Positions 8,225 through 16,658 of a stretch of 64,000 nucleotides of DNA are shown piece after piece. The notes beneath the pieces were generated by a model that was given only the letters and a program-made list of their open reading frames with translations, was not told where the DNA came from and searched no databases. A program made the translations under genes and the position numbers. Origin of the DNA: Pelagerythrobacter marensis. GTDB lineage: Bacteria; Pseudomonadota; Alphaproteobacteria; Sphingomonadales; Sphingomonadaceae. The first letter of the stretch is position 1. The number at the start of each line of letters is the position of its first letter. The stretch spans positions 62,001 to 126,000 of the forward strand of contig NZ_CP011805.1 in the NCBI RefSeq assembly GCF_001028625.1, written 5' to 3'.

Positions 8225-9430
8225 ATGGATACCGAATTCTACCGCATGAAGCGCCTGCCGCCTTACGTGATCGCCGAAGTTAATTCGATGCGGCACGCGG
8301 CCCGGCGCGCGGGGCGGGACATCATCGACCTGGGCATGGGCAATCCCGACCAGCCGCCGCCCGCCCATGTGATCGAGAAACTGTGCGAAGTCGCGGCCAA
8401 GCCCGATGCTCACGGCTATTCGCAGTCCAAGGGCATCCCCGGCCTGCGCCGCGCCCAGGCGAATTACTATGGCCGGCGTTTCGGCGTCGATCTCGACCCC
8501 GAAACCGAAGTGGTCGTGACAATGGGATCGAAGGAAGGGCTGGCCAGCCTCGCCACCGCGATCACCGCGCCGGGCGACGTCGTGCTGGCGCCGAACCCGA
8601 GTTACCCGATCCACACCTTCGGTTTCATCATTGCCGGGGCGACGATCCGCTCGGTTCCGACCACGCCGGACGAGCAGTATTTCCGCAGCCTCGAAAAGGC
8701 GATGTATTTCACCGTACCGCGGCCCAGCGTGCTGGTGGTCAACTACCCCTCCAACCCCACGGCGGAGGTGGTCGACCTGGCTTTCTACGAGCGGCTGGTG
8801 GCCTGGGCGAAGGAGAACAAGGTCTGGATCCTGTCCGACCTTGCCTATTCGGAACTCTATTTCGACGGCAACCCGACCCCTTCGATCATGCAGGTGAAGG
8901 GCGCGAAGGATGTCGCGGTCGAATTCACCTCGATGTCGAAAACCTATTCGATGGCCGGCTGGCGGATGGGCTTTGCGGTCGGCAACCGCGATCTGATCGC
9001 GGCGATGAGCCGGGTGAAGTCCTACCTCGATTACGGAGCTTTCACTCCGATCCAGGCGGCCGCCTGCGCTGCATTGAACGGGCCGCAGGATATCGTGGAG
9101 ACCAATCGGCAGCTCTATCACAAGCGCCGCGACGTCATGGTAGAGGCGTTCGGCCGTGCGGGGTGGGATATCCCCGCGCCGCCGGCGTCGATGTTCGCCT
9201 GGGCTCCCCTGCCGTCCGCGCTGAAGGAGATGGGCAGCCTCGAATTTTCCAAGCAGTTGTTGACCCATGCCGATGTCGCCGTCGCGCCCGGTGTCGGCTA
9301 TGGTGAGGAGGGCGAAGGCTATGTCCGCATCGCGATGGTCGAAAACGAACAGCGCCTGCGCCAGGCCGCCCGCAATGTGAAGCGTTACTTCGGATCGCTC
9401 GGCATCAATGCGGCGGCCGGCACCGGCTGA
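8225..9430 (+). CDS. PLP-dependent class I/II aminotransferase (AlaC-like)
   Basis: A 401-residue fold-type I aminotransferase. Seen in sequence: IIDLGMGNPDQPPP near the N-terminus, GYSQSKGIPGLR, the TMGSKEGL turn that holds the cofactor phosphate, NPSYPIH, NYPSNPTAE, DLAYSELYF and the Schiff-base lysine in SMSKTYSMAGWRMGF (Lys about 239). The whole resembles the AlaC/LL-diaminopimelate-aminotransferase-like family, which in proteobacteria mostly makes alanine from pyruvate and glutamate. The exact substrate is inference. The ATG at 8225 is preceded by GATGAGG; the frame stays open upstream through the phaC antisense. It is transcribed divergently from phaC. Confidence 0.85.
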   Translation: MDTEFYRMKRLPPYVIAEVNSMRHAARRAGRDIIDLGMGNPDQPPPAHVIEKLCEVAAKPDAHGYSQSKGIPGLRRAQANYYGRRFGVDLDPETEVVVTMGSKEGLASLATAITAPGDVVLAPNPSYPIHTFGFIIAGATIRSVPTTPDEQYFRSLEKAMYFTVPRPSVLVVNYPSNPTAEVVDLAFYERLVAWAKENKVWILSDLAYSELYFDGNPTPSIMQVKGAKDVAVEFTSMSKTYSMAGWRMGFAVGNRDLIAAMSRVKSYLDYGAFTPIQAAACAALNGPQDIVETNRQLYHKRRDVMVEAFGRAGWDIPAPPASMFAWAPLPSALKEMGSLEFSKQLLTHADVAVAPGVGYGEEGEGYVRIAMVENEQRLRQAARNVKRYFGSLGINAAAGTG

Positions 9431-9519
9431 GGTGCACCGCCCGATTGCTTCGGATCGGACCTAGCCGGCGTTGACGGCTCAATCGTCCACTTTCTAGCTC
9501 TGCCGCCGCGAAGCGCGCG

Positions 9520-9939
9520 ATGGGGAGGGTCTATGCAAAGCCGGTATTGGGCATGATGTTGCCCATGGAAGAAGGGGAACCGGCGCCGTTGCCGCGCACG
9601 ATCAGGGCAGGGCCTGCGCTGCTCGACATGTTTCATCGCGATGCGCGGGTGGATGCGCGCTGGCTGGGCCTTCACCCACGCGAATTCGCCGTTTTGTGGC
9701 ATCTCGCCGAACGGGCGGGCGAGCCGGTCACCCGCCGGCAGCTTCTCCGTCACGTCTGGCGGCTCGACTTCGATCCGCTGACGAACCGCGTGGCGGTTGC
9801 CGTGTGCCGGATCAGGGCCTGCCTGCGCGCGGCGGGGGTGGACGGCCTGATCGCGACCATTCCCGACCGCGGCTATCTGTTGCGGGTTGCCAACGAAGCG
9901 CTGGACAGCCCCGAATGCTTGCGCAACGATGCCGCCTGA
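9520..9939 (+). CDS. Winged-helix transcriptional regulator without receiver domain
   Basis: A protein of up to 139 residues whose residues 45-125 form an OmpR/PhoB-type winged helix: LGLHPREFAVLWHLAERAGE, PVTRRQLLRHVWRLDFD, then NRVAVAVCRIRACLRAAGVD and IATIPDRGYLLRV. There is no receiver domain, no membrane span and no sensor domain. Start is uncertain: the ATG at 9520 is taken, with an in-frame ATG at 9553 possible. It is in line with the aminotransferase and the crotonase but 90 bp and 57 bp away. Target and signal unknown. Confidence 0.7.
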   Translation: MGRVYAKPVLGMMLPMEEGEPAPLPRTIRAGPALLDMFHRDARVDARWLGLHPREFAVLWHLAERAGEPVTRRQLLRHVWRLDFDPLTNRVAVAVCRIRACLRAAGVDGLIATIPDRGYLLRVANEALDSPECLRNDAA

Positions 9940-9996
9940 TATGCGATGCCGGTGCGCAAACCGGATCGACCGAACACAGGTACGAGAAGGGCGGGG

Positions 9997-10809
9997 ATGA
10001 CCATGAAATTTCGCGAGAACGAGCGGGTGTCGATCGAACTGGGCGAGGACGGCGTCGCGCAAGTGCGGCTGACACGCCCCGACAAGATGAACGCGCTCGA
10101 TCCCGACATGTTCGCCCGCATCATCGAAGCGGGTCAGGCATTGCACGAGATGAAGGGCCTGCGCGCTGTCGTCCTGTCGGGAGAAGGGCGGGCATTCTGC
10201 GCCGGGCTCGACCTGTCGAACTTCGGCAAGCTGCCCGATCCCGACGCCCCGCCGCTGTCCGCGCGCACCCATGGCAATGCGAACCTGTTCCAGCAGGTTT
10301 CCGTGCAATGGCGCAAGCTGCCCGTGCCTGTGATCGCGGCGGTCCACGGCGTGTGCTTCGGGGGCGGGATGCAAATTGCCAGCGGGGCGGATATCCGCGT
10401 TGTCGCGCCCGACACACGCATGGCGATCATGGAAATGAAATGGGGCCTGGTGCCCGACATGGGCGGCTTCGCGCTTTGGCGCGGGCTGATCCGCGACGAT
10501 GTGCTGCGCGAACTGGTCTATACCAACCGCGAATTCAGCGGCGAAGAAGCGCTGGACATGGGCCTGGCCACGCATGTCGACAGCGATCCGCTGGCCCGCG
10601 CAACTGCGATTGCGCAGGAAATCGCGAACCGCAGCCCGCACGCGATTCGCGGGGCCAAGCGGCTGTTTGCGGCGATGGCCGATCGCCCAACCGATGAAAT
10701 CCTGGTCGAAGAAAGCATCGAACAGCACAAGGTCATGCGCACGCCCAATCAGGTCGAGGCGGTGATGGCCGGGATGGAAAAGCGCGCGCCGAAGTTCGCC
10801 GACGTCTGA
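9997..10809 (+). CDS. Enoyl-CoA hydratase/isomerase (crotonase) family protein
   Basis: A 270-residue crotonase. Features seen: VRLTRPDKMNALD, the oxyanion-hole strand GEGRAFCAGLDLSNFG, and PVPVIAAVHGVCFGGGMQIASGADIRV; then MEMKWGLVPDMGG, where the catalytic Glu/Asp positions of hydratases lie, and a C-terminal helix ending RAPKFADV. This type usually acts on acyl-CoA in beta-oxidation or related degradation. AAGG ends six bases before the ATG at 9997; two codons later another ATG is possible. A facing thioesterase-like gene ends 28 bp downstream, so the two may share acyl-CoA substrates but not a transcript. Confidence 0.85.
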   Translation: MTMKFRENERVSIELGEDGVAQVRLTRPDKMNALDPDMFARIIEAGQALHEMKGLRAVVLSGEGRAFCAGLDLSNFGKLPDPDAPPLSARTHGNANLFQQVSVQWRKLPVPVIAAVHGVCFGGGMQIASGADIRVVAPDTRMAIMEMKWGLVPDMGGFALWRGLIRDDVLRELVYTNREFSGEEALDMGLATHVDSDPLARATAIAQEIANRSPHAIRGAKRLFAAMADRPTDEILVEESIEQHKVMRTPNQVEAVMAGMEKRAPKFADV

Positions 10810-10837
10810 TCGCCGGCCCGAATCGGCGCAGGTGGCA

Positions 10838-11647
10838 TCAGCCGAAAATCGCCGCCGCCTGCATCGCGTCGAGGACCTGCTGCCCATCGGCATTCCACAA
10901 CCGCAACCGTTCGGAGGAATAGCCTTCGTCGGCGTGCTGGCTGGCGTTTTCCGACAGCCACCAGCCGTCGCGCGTGGCGGGCGCGGTGCCGAGCAGGTTG
11001 AACGACCAGTTGATCGAGCTGACCGGCCCCTGCCGTTGCATCGCGCGCATCGCGCCGGGCGGCAGGACATCGCCCATCAGGATCAGTTCGGATATCGGGT
11101 CCAGCACATCGCGCTCGGTCAGCCGGGCCCATCGCCGCACCACCGGCGCGCCCGGGCCGCGTTCTTCCTGCGCCCGGCGCAGTTCGAAATTGTTGCGAAT
11201 GAAGGCTGGCCCCGCATCGACCATGACAGGTTCGGCCCCCTCCGGCCCGCCGGGCCAGTCTTCGGGGCGGGCGGAGGGATGGACGGCATTCGGCTCGCGC
11301 GCCGTGCCGAACAGCCACATTGCGGTGAGTGCACATTGGCCGCCGACCCAGATCTCGCTGCGGACCTGGGCCACGTTGCGGCCCTGGCGCACGATCTCGC
11401 GCCGCAGTTCGATCTCTCCGCCAATCGGGGCGATGAAACCGATCTGTGCAGCGCGCAGTGGCGGCAAGTCGGGAAAGGCGCGAATCGCCGCCGTATAGGC
11501 AACCAGCCCCAGGGCACCGCCATAAAGGGTGCGCCCCTGCATCCAGGCGTCGGCCTGCGAGAGATTGGCGGGACCGCCGGCGGCGGTAATGGGATCGATC
11601 AGGCTGGCAATGCTCATGCCCGGCAGCTTTACGTATTCGTCAGGCAT
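10838..11647 (-). CDS. Acyl-CoA thioesterase family protein (double hotdog)
   Basis: A 269-residue protein with a TesB-like double-hotdog layout: N-terminal half with QGRTLYGGALGLVAYTAA, the central helix of a hotdog, and LRAAQIGFIAPIGGEIELR; C-terminal half with ISSINWSFNLLG-type strands (seen as VSSINWSFNLLG) and DGWWLSENASQHADEG, where HADEG replaces the usual active-site loop. Family role: hydrolysis of acyl-CoA. The ATG at 11647 is listed; one at 11617 would remove ten residues and gives a start MSIASLIDP closer to family norms. Neither has a strong ribosome binding site. Confidence 0.72.
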   Translation of the reverse strand: MPDEYVKLPGMSIASLIDPITAAGGPANLSQADAWMQGRTLYGGALGLVAYTAAIRAFPDLPPLRAAQIGFIAPIGGEIELRREIVRQGRNVAQVRSEIWVGGQCALTAMWLFGTAREPNAVHPSARPEDWPGGPEGAEPVMVDAGPAFIRNNFELRRAQEERGPGAPVVRRWARLTERDVLDPISELILMGDVLPPGAMRAMQRQGPVSSINWSFNLLGTAPATRDGWWLSENASQHADEGYSSERLRLWNADGQQVLDAMQAAAIFG

Positions 11648-11791
11648 GGTCCAGACTGACGTAACGTAAGGTCGCCGCCACGCGGGATCGCCGGGAGCGT
11701 TCTACGAGCAAGGCACCTAACCGATTGCCTTGGCGCGACCGAGCCGCTAGGGGGCCGCTTCCTTTTGCATTCCGCCGATGCAGGGGGACGA

Positions 11792-11865
11792 GGCCCGATG
11801 GCGGAGTGGTTACGCAGAGGACTGCAAATCCTTGCACGCCGGTTCGATTCCGGCTCGGGCCTCCA
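11792..11865 (+). tRNA. tRNA-Cys (GCA)
   Basis: A 74-nt cloverleaf: acceptor GGCCCGA with TCGGGCC, anticodon loop CTGCAAA giving GCA, T-loop GGTTCGATTCC, and an encoded CCA end. The discriminator base is U, as in tRNA-Cys. Confidence 0.96.
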
Positions 11866-11925
11866 CTCTTCGCGAAGCAGGGCATTGCGGGCCACCCGCA
11901 GTGCCGATAAAGGCCCGCGATCAGT

Positions 11926-12001
11926 GCCGCTTTAGCTCAGTTGGTAGAGCACATCATTCGTAATGATGGGGTCACGTGTTCGAGTCACGTAAGCGGCACC
12001 A
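11926..12001 (+). tRNA. tRNA-Thr (CGT)
   Basis: A 76-nt cloverleaf: acceptor GCCGCTT with AAGCGGC, D-arm AGCTCAGTTGGTAGAGC, anticodon loop TTCGTAA giving CGT (reads ACG), T-loop GTTCGAGTC, and encoded ACCA. It lies 60 bp after tRNA-Cys. The accessory-looking receptor block begins right after it. Confidence 0.96.
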
Positions 12002-12101
12002 TTCGCTTCTCCCTCCTCTTGTTTCCTATCCGATTCGCGCTGCCGCCGGGCGGTGCGCGCGAGGATTCCGATCCAATTTCGAGTAACTGCACCCGCTACA
12101 T

Positions 12102-12115
12102 TGACATCAATGTCA
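12102..12115. promoter_or_regulatory. Palindrome TGACAT-N2-ATGTCA before TonB receptor gene
   Basis: A perfect inverted repeat TGACATCAATGTCA ends 77 bases before the receptor ATG at 12193. A near-identical palindrome (TAACAT-N2-ATGTTA) lies at the same distance before the secreted-protein gene at 16019. Both read TRACAT-N2-ATGTYA, the look of a dimeric repressor/activator site. No regulator gene is adjacent. Confidence 0.5.
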
Positions 12116-12192
12116 GTTAAGCTACAGATGCTGCGGGAACAAGGAACGACGAATCCGAAAAAGGATTCGCGGTCGACAAGGGAGAGGACATC

Positions 12193-15100
12193 ATGCGGAT
12201 TGCCCGTAGTTGCTATTGTGCCTGCAGTTTTCTGGCTCTGATCGCGGGGGGCGGATCGGCCGCCTTGGCGCAGGAAGGGGAGGCGCAGGCGTCACCTTCT
12301 GCGGAGGCGCAGACGCCCGCAGATGCCGTCAGCGGCCCGGTGATCATCGTCACCGCGCAAAAACGGGTGGAGCGGCTGATCGACGTGCCGATCGCGATCA
12401 CCGCGCTTTCGAACGAGGCGCTGGACGATTACAAGATCGAAGGCGGATCGGAACTGCTGCGCGCGGTGCCCAACGTCAACTTCTCGAAAAGCAATTTCAG
12501 CATGTACAACTTCTCGATCCGCGGGATCGGGACCAAGGCGATCTCGGCATCGACCGACCCTGCCGTGGCGGTCAGCTTCAACAACACTGCGCTGATCCGT
12601 AACCGGCTGTTCGAATCCGAATTCTTCGACATGGAACGGATCGAGGTGCTGCGCGGGCCCCAGGGCACGCTCTATGGCCGCAACGCCACGGCGGGCGTGG
12701 TCAACATGATCCCGGCGCTCCCCGAGTTCTCGGAATTCAGCGGACGCTTAAGGGGGGAAGCCGGCAGCTACGATACCCGGCGCCTCAGCGGCCATGTGAA
12801 CGTGCCGTTGGGCGATAGTCTGGCCGTGCGCGGAGCGGCCATGATGACGAAGCGCGACGGGTACGATTTCAACACTTTCACTGGCAAGCGGGTGAATGGG
12901 CGCGACTTGTGGTCAACCCGCCTCTCGATCGGGTTCGAACCGAGCGACAACTTTCGCCTCAACGCGATCTGGCAGCATTTCGAGGAAGACGATGACCGCT
13001 CGCGCACCGGAAAGCAGCTCTGTGCGCCCGATCCGGGGCCGGCCGAGATCGGCGGCGTCCCGACCGACTCGGGTATGCAGGGGAACGTCAGCCGGGGGCG
13101 TCTGAGCCAGGGCTGCCTGCCGGTCTCGCTCTATGACGACAGATCGTATGGTGCTCCGAACGGTAACTCGTTCGTATTCATCACCGTTCCGCAAGAGGTG
13201 ATGGCGCAGGGGATCGATGGGCGGGTGTTCCCGTTGGTGCAGTCGGTACCATTCCTCCTTCCCGGCGATCCCTATGCCGGGATCACACAATCGCGAGATC
13301 TGCGCGAGATTTCCGCCGCCATCGACCCGATATTCCGCGCCAACAACGATATTTTCCAGCTCAACATGGAACTGGACTTGACCGAGGGACTGACGTTCTA
13401 TTCGCAGACGACCTATGCGGAAGACAGCTACTATTCATCGCAGGATTACAGCCGCTACGTTTCTGCGCCAGTGTTCAATGACATTGGCGACAATCTGACC
13501 GACATATTTGGAAATCCGGTTCCCGATGGCTGGGACCCTTATCAGGACGGACAATTCTGCGATCCCCAACTCGGTTGTTCTGACCGGATTTTGTCGCGCG
13601 ATCTCAGTCATTCGGAAAATAAGCAGTGGTCGCAGGAATTTCGCCTGCAATCCGATTTTTCAGGGCCGGTGAATTTCAGTTTGGGCGCGAACTATTTGAA
13701 TTTTGAATCGAAAGACAATTATTATGTATTCAATAATTTGTTCACATTGATTGCTCAATATCACTATAACCGTGGCAATGGTTATACTTTGGATCCGTGC
13801 GAACTCGGATTTGAAGGGTATGAATGCGTCTATATCGACCCTAATCCGCTGGAGAATGTCAACAATCAGGGACACAATTACTTCCTCAGTCAGAACGGGG
13901 TCGAGATCGAATCCTGGGCTGCGTTCGGCGAACTGTATTGGGACATCAACGATCGGCTGAAACTGACGGCCGGCCTGCGTTATACGCGGGACGAGAAACT
14001 GTCCGACCAGATCCCCAGTCAGACATTACTTGGCGGTGGACAGGAAGGTCCCCTGCCCGGCGACAGTTCCGGCGGACGTGTGAACAGCGGATATCCCGCG
14101 CTGCCGGATATCGAACAGAGGTGGAGCGAGTTTACCGGTCGCCTGGCGTTGGACTGGAAGCCCGATCTGTCCTTTACCGACGATACGCTGGTCTATGCCT
14201 TGGCCTCGCGCGGCTACAAGGGCGGGGGGACCAATCCGCCGCGGGTCGATTTCAACCCCGACGTGGTGCAGTATCAGCCACTGCCGCAAACGTTCGAACC
14301 CGAATATCTGAACGCCTTCGAAATCGGGATGAAGAACAGCTTCGCAAATGGGCGCTTCACTCTCAACGCGGCGGCGTTTTACTACGATTATACCGACTAT
14401 CAGGTCTCGCAGATCGTCGATCGTATCGCCTATAACGAGAACTTCGATGCATCCAGCATGGGCCTCGAATTCGAAGCCGCGTGGAGCCCATCGCGGGCGT
14501 TCCGTCTGAATGCGACGCTGGGTTATCTGAAGACGCGTATCGCCGACGGTGAGCGGTCGATCGACGTGACCAATCGCACCCAGGGGAATGAGGACTGGGT
14601 CGTGCTGCGCCCCTGGTTGCAGGTGCCATCGAACTGCATAGCTCCCCGGGAATTTGTCGAGAAGATCTATCAGAATCCGTTCCATCAGTTCGGCATTACA
14701 CCGCAGGCTTTGATGGTGCTGTGCCCGGGGTCGAACCGCGTCGGCTCTTTCAATCCCGATGCGCCGCAAAAGGGCTTCAATTATCCGGCCGTCTATGGTT
14801 TCACTTACGACCCGTTCGCACCTTACAATCCGGACACGGTCGGTCTGAATATCGCTGACGGCGGCAGCGGTGCGCCTAACGCCGGTCGAGGTTTCTATGC
14901 CGACCTCTCGGGCAACGAACTGCCCAATGCGCCGAACATGACCTTCAATATCGGTGCGCAATATACCTTCTTCATCGACGATGGGGATTGGGAACTGACG
15001 TTCCGTGGCGACTACTACCGCCAGTCGGAAAGCTTCGCTCGTATCTACAACACCGAGTACGACCGGCTGAAGGGGTGGGACAATGTGAACGCCGCGGTCA

Positions 15101-15270
15101 CCCTGTCCCGTCCGGATGATCACTTCACGATGCAGCTTTACGTCAAGAACCTGTTCGACAACGCGCCGATCACGGACTTCTTCACCAACAGCGATGATCT
15201 GGGCCTGACCACGAATGTCTTCACGCTCGATCCGCGCATCATCGGATTTAGCGCGACGGTGGGATTCTGA
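12193..15270 (+). CDS. TonB-dependent outer-membrane receptor (substrate unknown)
   Basis: A 1025-residue receptor, large for the family. GGAGAGGA precedes the ATG. A signal peptide ends at about ALAQ; the plug begins VIIVTAQKRVERLIDVPIAI and carries SIRGIGTKAIS and RIEVLRGPQGTLYGRNATAG. The long beta-barrel follows, with long, Asn/Tyr-rich loops, several Cys residues, and ends DPRIIGFSATVGF with a terminal aromatic. The plug type is that of the many sphingomonad receptors for non-siderophore ligands. Codons 490-560 are markedly AT-richer than the rest. The next gene, a small secreted protein, starts 52 bp downstream, so cotranscription is likely. Confidence 0.93.
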   Translation: MRIARSCYCACSFLALIAGGGSAALAQEGEAQASPSAEAQTPADAVSGPVIIVTAQKRVERLIDVPIAITALSNEALDDYKIEGGSELLRAVPNVNFSKSNFSMYNFSIRGIGTKAISASTDPAVAVSFNNTALIRNRLFESEFFDMERIEVLRGPQGTLYGRNATAGVVNMIPALPEFSEFSGRLRGEAGSYDTRRLSGHVNVPLGDSLAVRGAAMMTKRDGYDFNTFTGKRVNGRDLWSTRLSIGFEPSDNFRLNAIWQHFEEDDDRSRTGKQLCAPDPGPAEIGGVPTDSGMQGNVSRGRLSQGCLPVSLYDDRSYGAPNGNSFVFITVPQEVMAQGIDGRVFPLVQSVPFLLPGDPYAGITQSRDLREISAAIDPIFRANNDIFQLNMELDLTEGLTFYSQTTYAEDSYYSSQDYSRYVSAPVFNDIGDNLTDIFGNPVPDGWDPYQDGQFCDPQLGCSDRILSRDLSHSENKQWSQEFRLQSDFSGPVNFSLGANYLNFESKDNYYVFNNLFTLIAQYHYNRGNGYTLDPCELGFEGYECVYIDPNPLENVNNQGHNYFLSQNGVEIESWAAFGELYWDINDRLKLTAGLRYTRDEKLSDQIPSQTLLGGGQEGPLPGDSSGGRVNSGYPALPDIEQRWSEFTGRLALDWKPDLSFTDDTLVYALASRGYKGGGTNPPRVDFNPDVVQYQPLPQTFEPEYLNAFEIGMKNSFANGRFTLNAAAFYYDYTDYQVSQIVDRIAYNENFDASSMGLEFEAAWSPSRAFRLNATLGYLKTRIADGERSIDVTNRTQGNEDWVVLRPWLQVPSNCIAPREFVEKIYQNPFHQFGITPQALMVLCPGSNRVGSFNPDAPQKGFNYPAVYGFTYDPFAPYNPDTVGLNIADGGSGAPNAGRGFYADLSGNELPNAPNMTFNIGAQYTFFIDDGDWELTFRGDYYRQSESFARIYNTEYDRLKGWDNVNAAVTLSRPDDHFTMQLYVKNLFDNAPITDFFTNSDDLGLTTNVFTLDPRIIGFSATVGF

Positions 15271-15322
15271 TCAGTCTTGGTAAGAGGATCAACGTAAAAC
15301 ATACTCAGAAGGAGAGATAAAA

Positions 15323-15793
15323 GTGATGAGGATTCCGTTCTTTCTTGTTGCTTTCGCAAGCGCCTGCGCGAGCTCTACAGTACAGGCAGATATGTGGTCG
15401 CCGTCAGGTAATTGGCAGATGTCCGGCTGGGCAATGGTTTCCAAAGGACTTACTGCGCAGTGCCCAATGACAATCGATTTCGCTGTACCATCTCCAGGTT
15501 CAACAGCGTCTGCGACACCTAGCTTCTTTGGGCCTCATTGCTTCTTTTTCATGGAGAGGCCCTATCTCGCGGAATTGCAGCCTGATGGAACGACGCTGAC
15601 ACTGCATGATGTCGTGATGGTCGGGATCAGTTCGGGTGGTTGTTCTGGCGACCTGAGCGGGCAATGGGATAACGTTGCCAAAACACTGACGATTGATACC
15701 ATCGTTCCGACAGACACACCTGGCACAGATGACTGTTTTATTCAGGCAGTGTTGACGCTGAATAGTCCTTCCGCCGGCTCCATCGTACCCTAA
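15323..15793 (+). CDS. Small secreted protein, paralogue A (PraB-like, tentative)
   Basis: A 156-residue exported protein: signal peptide MMRIPFFLVAFASACASSTVQA, then a mature part that starts DMWSPSGNWQMSGW. It shares most landmark strings with the neighbour at 16019: WSPSGxWQMSG, ASATPSF, PYLAELQPDGTTLTL, SGGCSGD-SGQWDN-AKTLT and LNSPS-GSI-P, plus four matching Cys positions. It resembles small secreted proteins annotated as PraB-like (alkane-oxidation activator), but I am not sure of that family. AAGGAG has its best spacing to the GTG at 15323; the ATG follows at once. Codon use is less GC-rich than in its paralogue. Confidence 0.72.
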   Translation: MMRIPFFLVAFASACASSTVQADMWSPSGNWQMSGWAMVSKGLTAQCPMTIDFAVPSPGSTASATPSFFGPHCFFFMERPYLAELQPDGTTLTLHDVVMVGISSGGCSGDLSGQWDNVAKTLTIDTIVPTDTPGTDDCFIQAVLTLNSPSAGSIVP

Positions 15794-15925
15794 CTACGTC
15801 GCCTGGCACGCCTGTATTCGAGGCTGCGATCGTTACGAAACAGGGGATCATTCCGAAAGCGGACCAGAACATATGGCTGGAAGCTAAATGACTGCGGGCT
15901 CATGGGCAGCATCTATTGCAATTAC

Positions 15926-15939
15926 TAACATTGATGTTA
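15926..15939. promoter_or_regulatory. Palindrome TAACAT-N2-ATGTTA before secreted-protein gene
   Basis: A perfect inverted repeat TAACATTGATGTTA ends 79 bases before the ATG at 16019, mirroring TGACAT-N2-ATGTCA before the receptor at 12193 (77 bases). Apart from one transition in each arm the two sites are the same in opposite orientation. It implies that this paralogue has its own promoter, coregulated with the receptor. The rest of 15794-15925 shows no gene. Confidence 0.5.
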
Positions 15940-16018
15940 ACGTAAATGTGCTTGGCCCGAATCGGTCGAGTCGCCGGAAACGGTGTTCAACGAGAACTGA
16001 AATCTGAGGAGAGGAACT

Positions 16019-16495
16019 ATGAAAAAGACATTGGTTGCACTCGCCGCCACAGCCGCGCTCTGCACAGCGACTTCGGCCAGCGCAGACACCTGGTCGCCTT
16101 CCGGAAGCTGGCAGATGTCGGGAACGGTCGCCGTGCAGAAGGGCATAAGCCTCAACTGCCCGCTGACGATCAACGCAACGGTGCCTTCGGGCGGCGCGAC
16201 TGCTTCAGCCACTCCGTCGTTCAGCGGCTTTCCCTGCGGAACGATCACCTTCAACGGCACACCCTACCTCGCGGAACTGCAGCCGGACGGCACAACGCTC
16301 ACTCTGTTCAACGTTTCGGTGAACACCATTACGTCGGGCGGGTGCTCGGGCGATATCAGCGGGCAGTGGGACAACAGCGCCAAGACGCTGACCGTCAACA
16401 CCACGCTGCCGGAAACCGCGCCGGGCACCGGCGACTGCACCATTGCCGGTACACTGACGCTCAATTCGCCGTCGGGCGGTTCGATCACTCCTTGA
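16019..16495 (+). CDS. Small secreted protein, paralogue B (PraB-like, tentative)
   Basis: A 158-residue exported protein with signal peptide MKKTLVALAATAALCTATSASA and a Thr/Ser/Gly-rich, probably all-beta mature domain. Four cysteines (in NCPLT, GFPCG, SGGCSG and TGDCT) match those of the gene at 15323 and could form two disulphides. AGGAGAGGAACT precedes the ATG. About 60 percent of positions look shared with paralogue A by eye. The fold pattern is like PraB-type surface proteins linked to hydrocarbon use; that function is inference. It may bind the receptor's ligand at the cell surface. Confidence 0.75.
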   Translation: MKKTLVALAATAALCTATSASADTWSPSGSWQMSGTVAVQKGISLNCPLTINATVPSGGATASATPSFSGFPCGTITFNGTPYLAELQPDGTTLTLFNVSVNTITSGGCSGDISGQWDNSAKTLTVNTTLPETAPGTGDCTIAGTLTLNSPSGGSITP

Positions 16496-16618
16496 TCGTT
16501 CGACGGGAAGGTCGCGACCCTGGCCTGGGCCGCGGCATTGGTGGCGGCGTAGTAGACCGCCACTCTCCTGAACTCATGCGCCTGTCCAGCGCGTGAGGCC
16601 TTCACCAGGCCCAGACTC

Positions 16619-16658
16619 GTGCCGCGGCCCTCAACCGGGCTGCGGCACCACTTTTTTG
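16619..16658 (+). terminator. Rho-independent terminator after secreted-protein block
   Basis: GTGCCGC at 16619-16625 pairs with GCGGCAC at 16642-16648, extended inward by GCCC/GGGC, followed by CACTTTTTTG. A smaller hairpin, GTGGCGG with CCGCCAC, lies at 16541-16563. Both follow the stop at 16495 and close the receptor/secreted-pair block. Confidence 0.75.
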
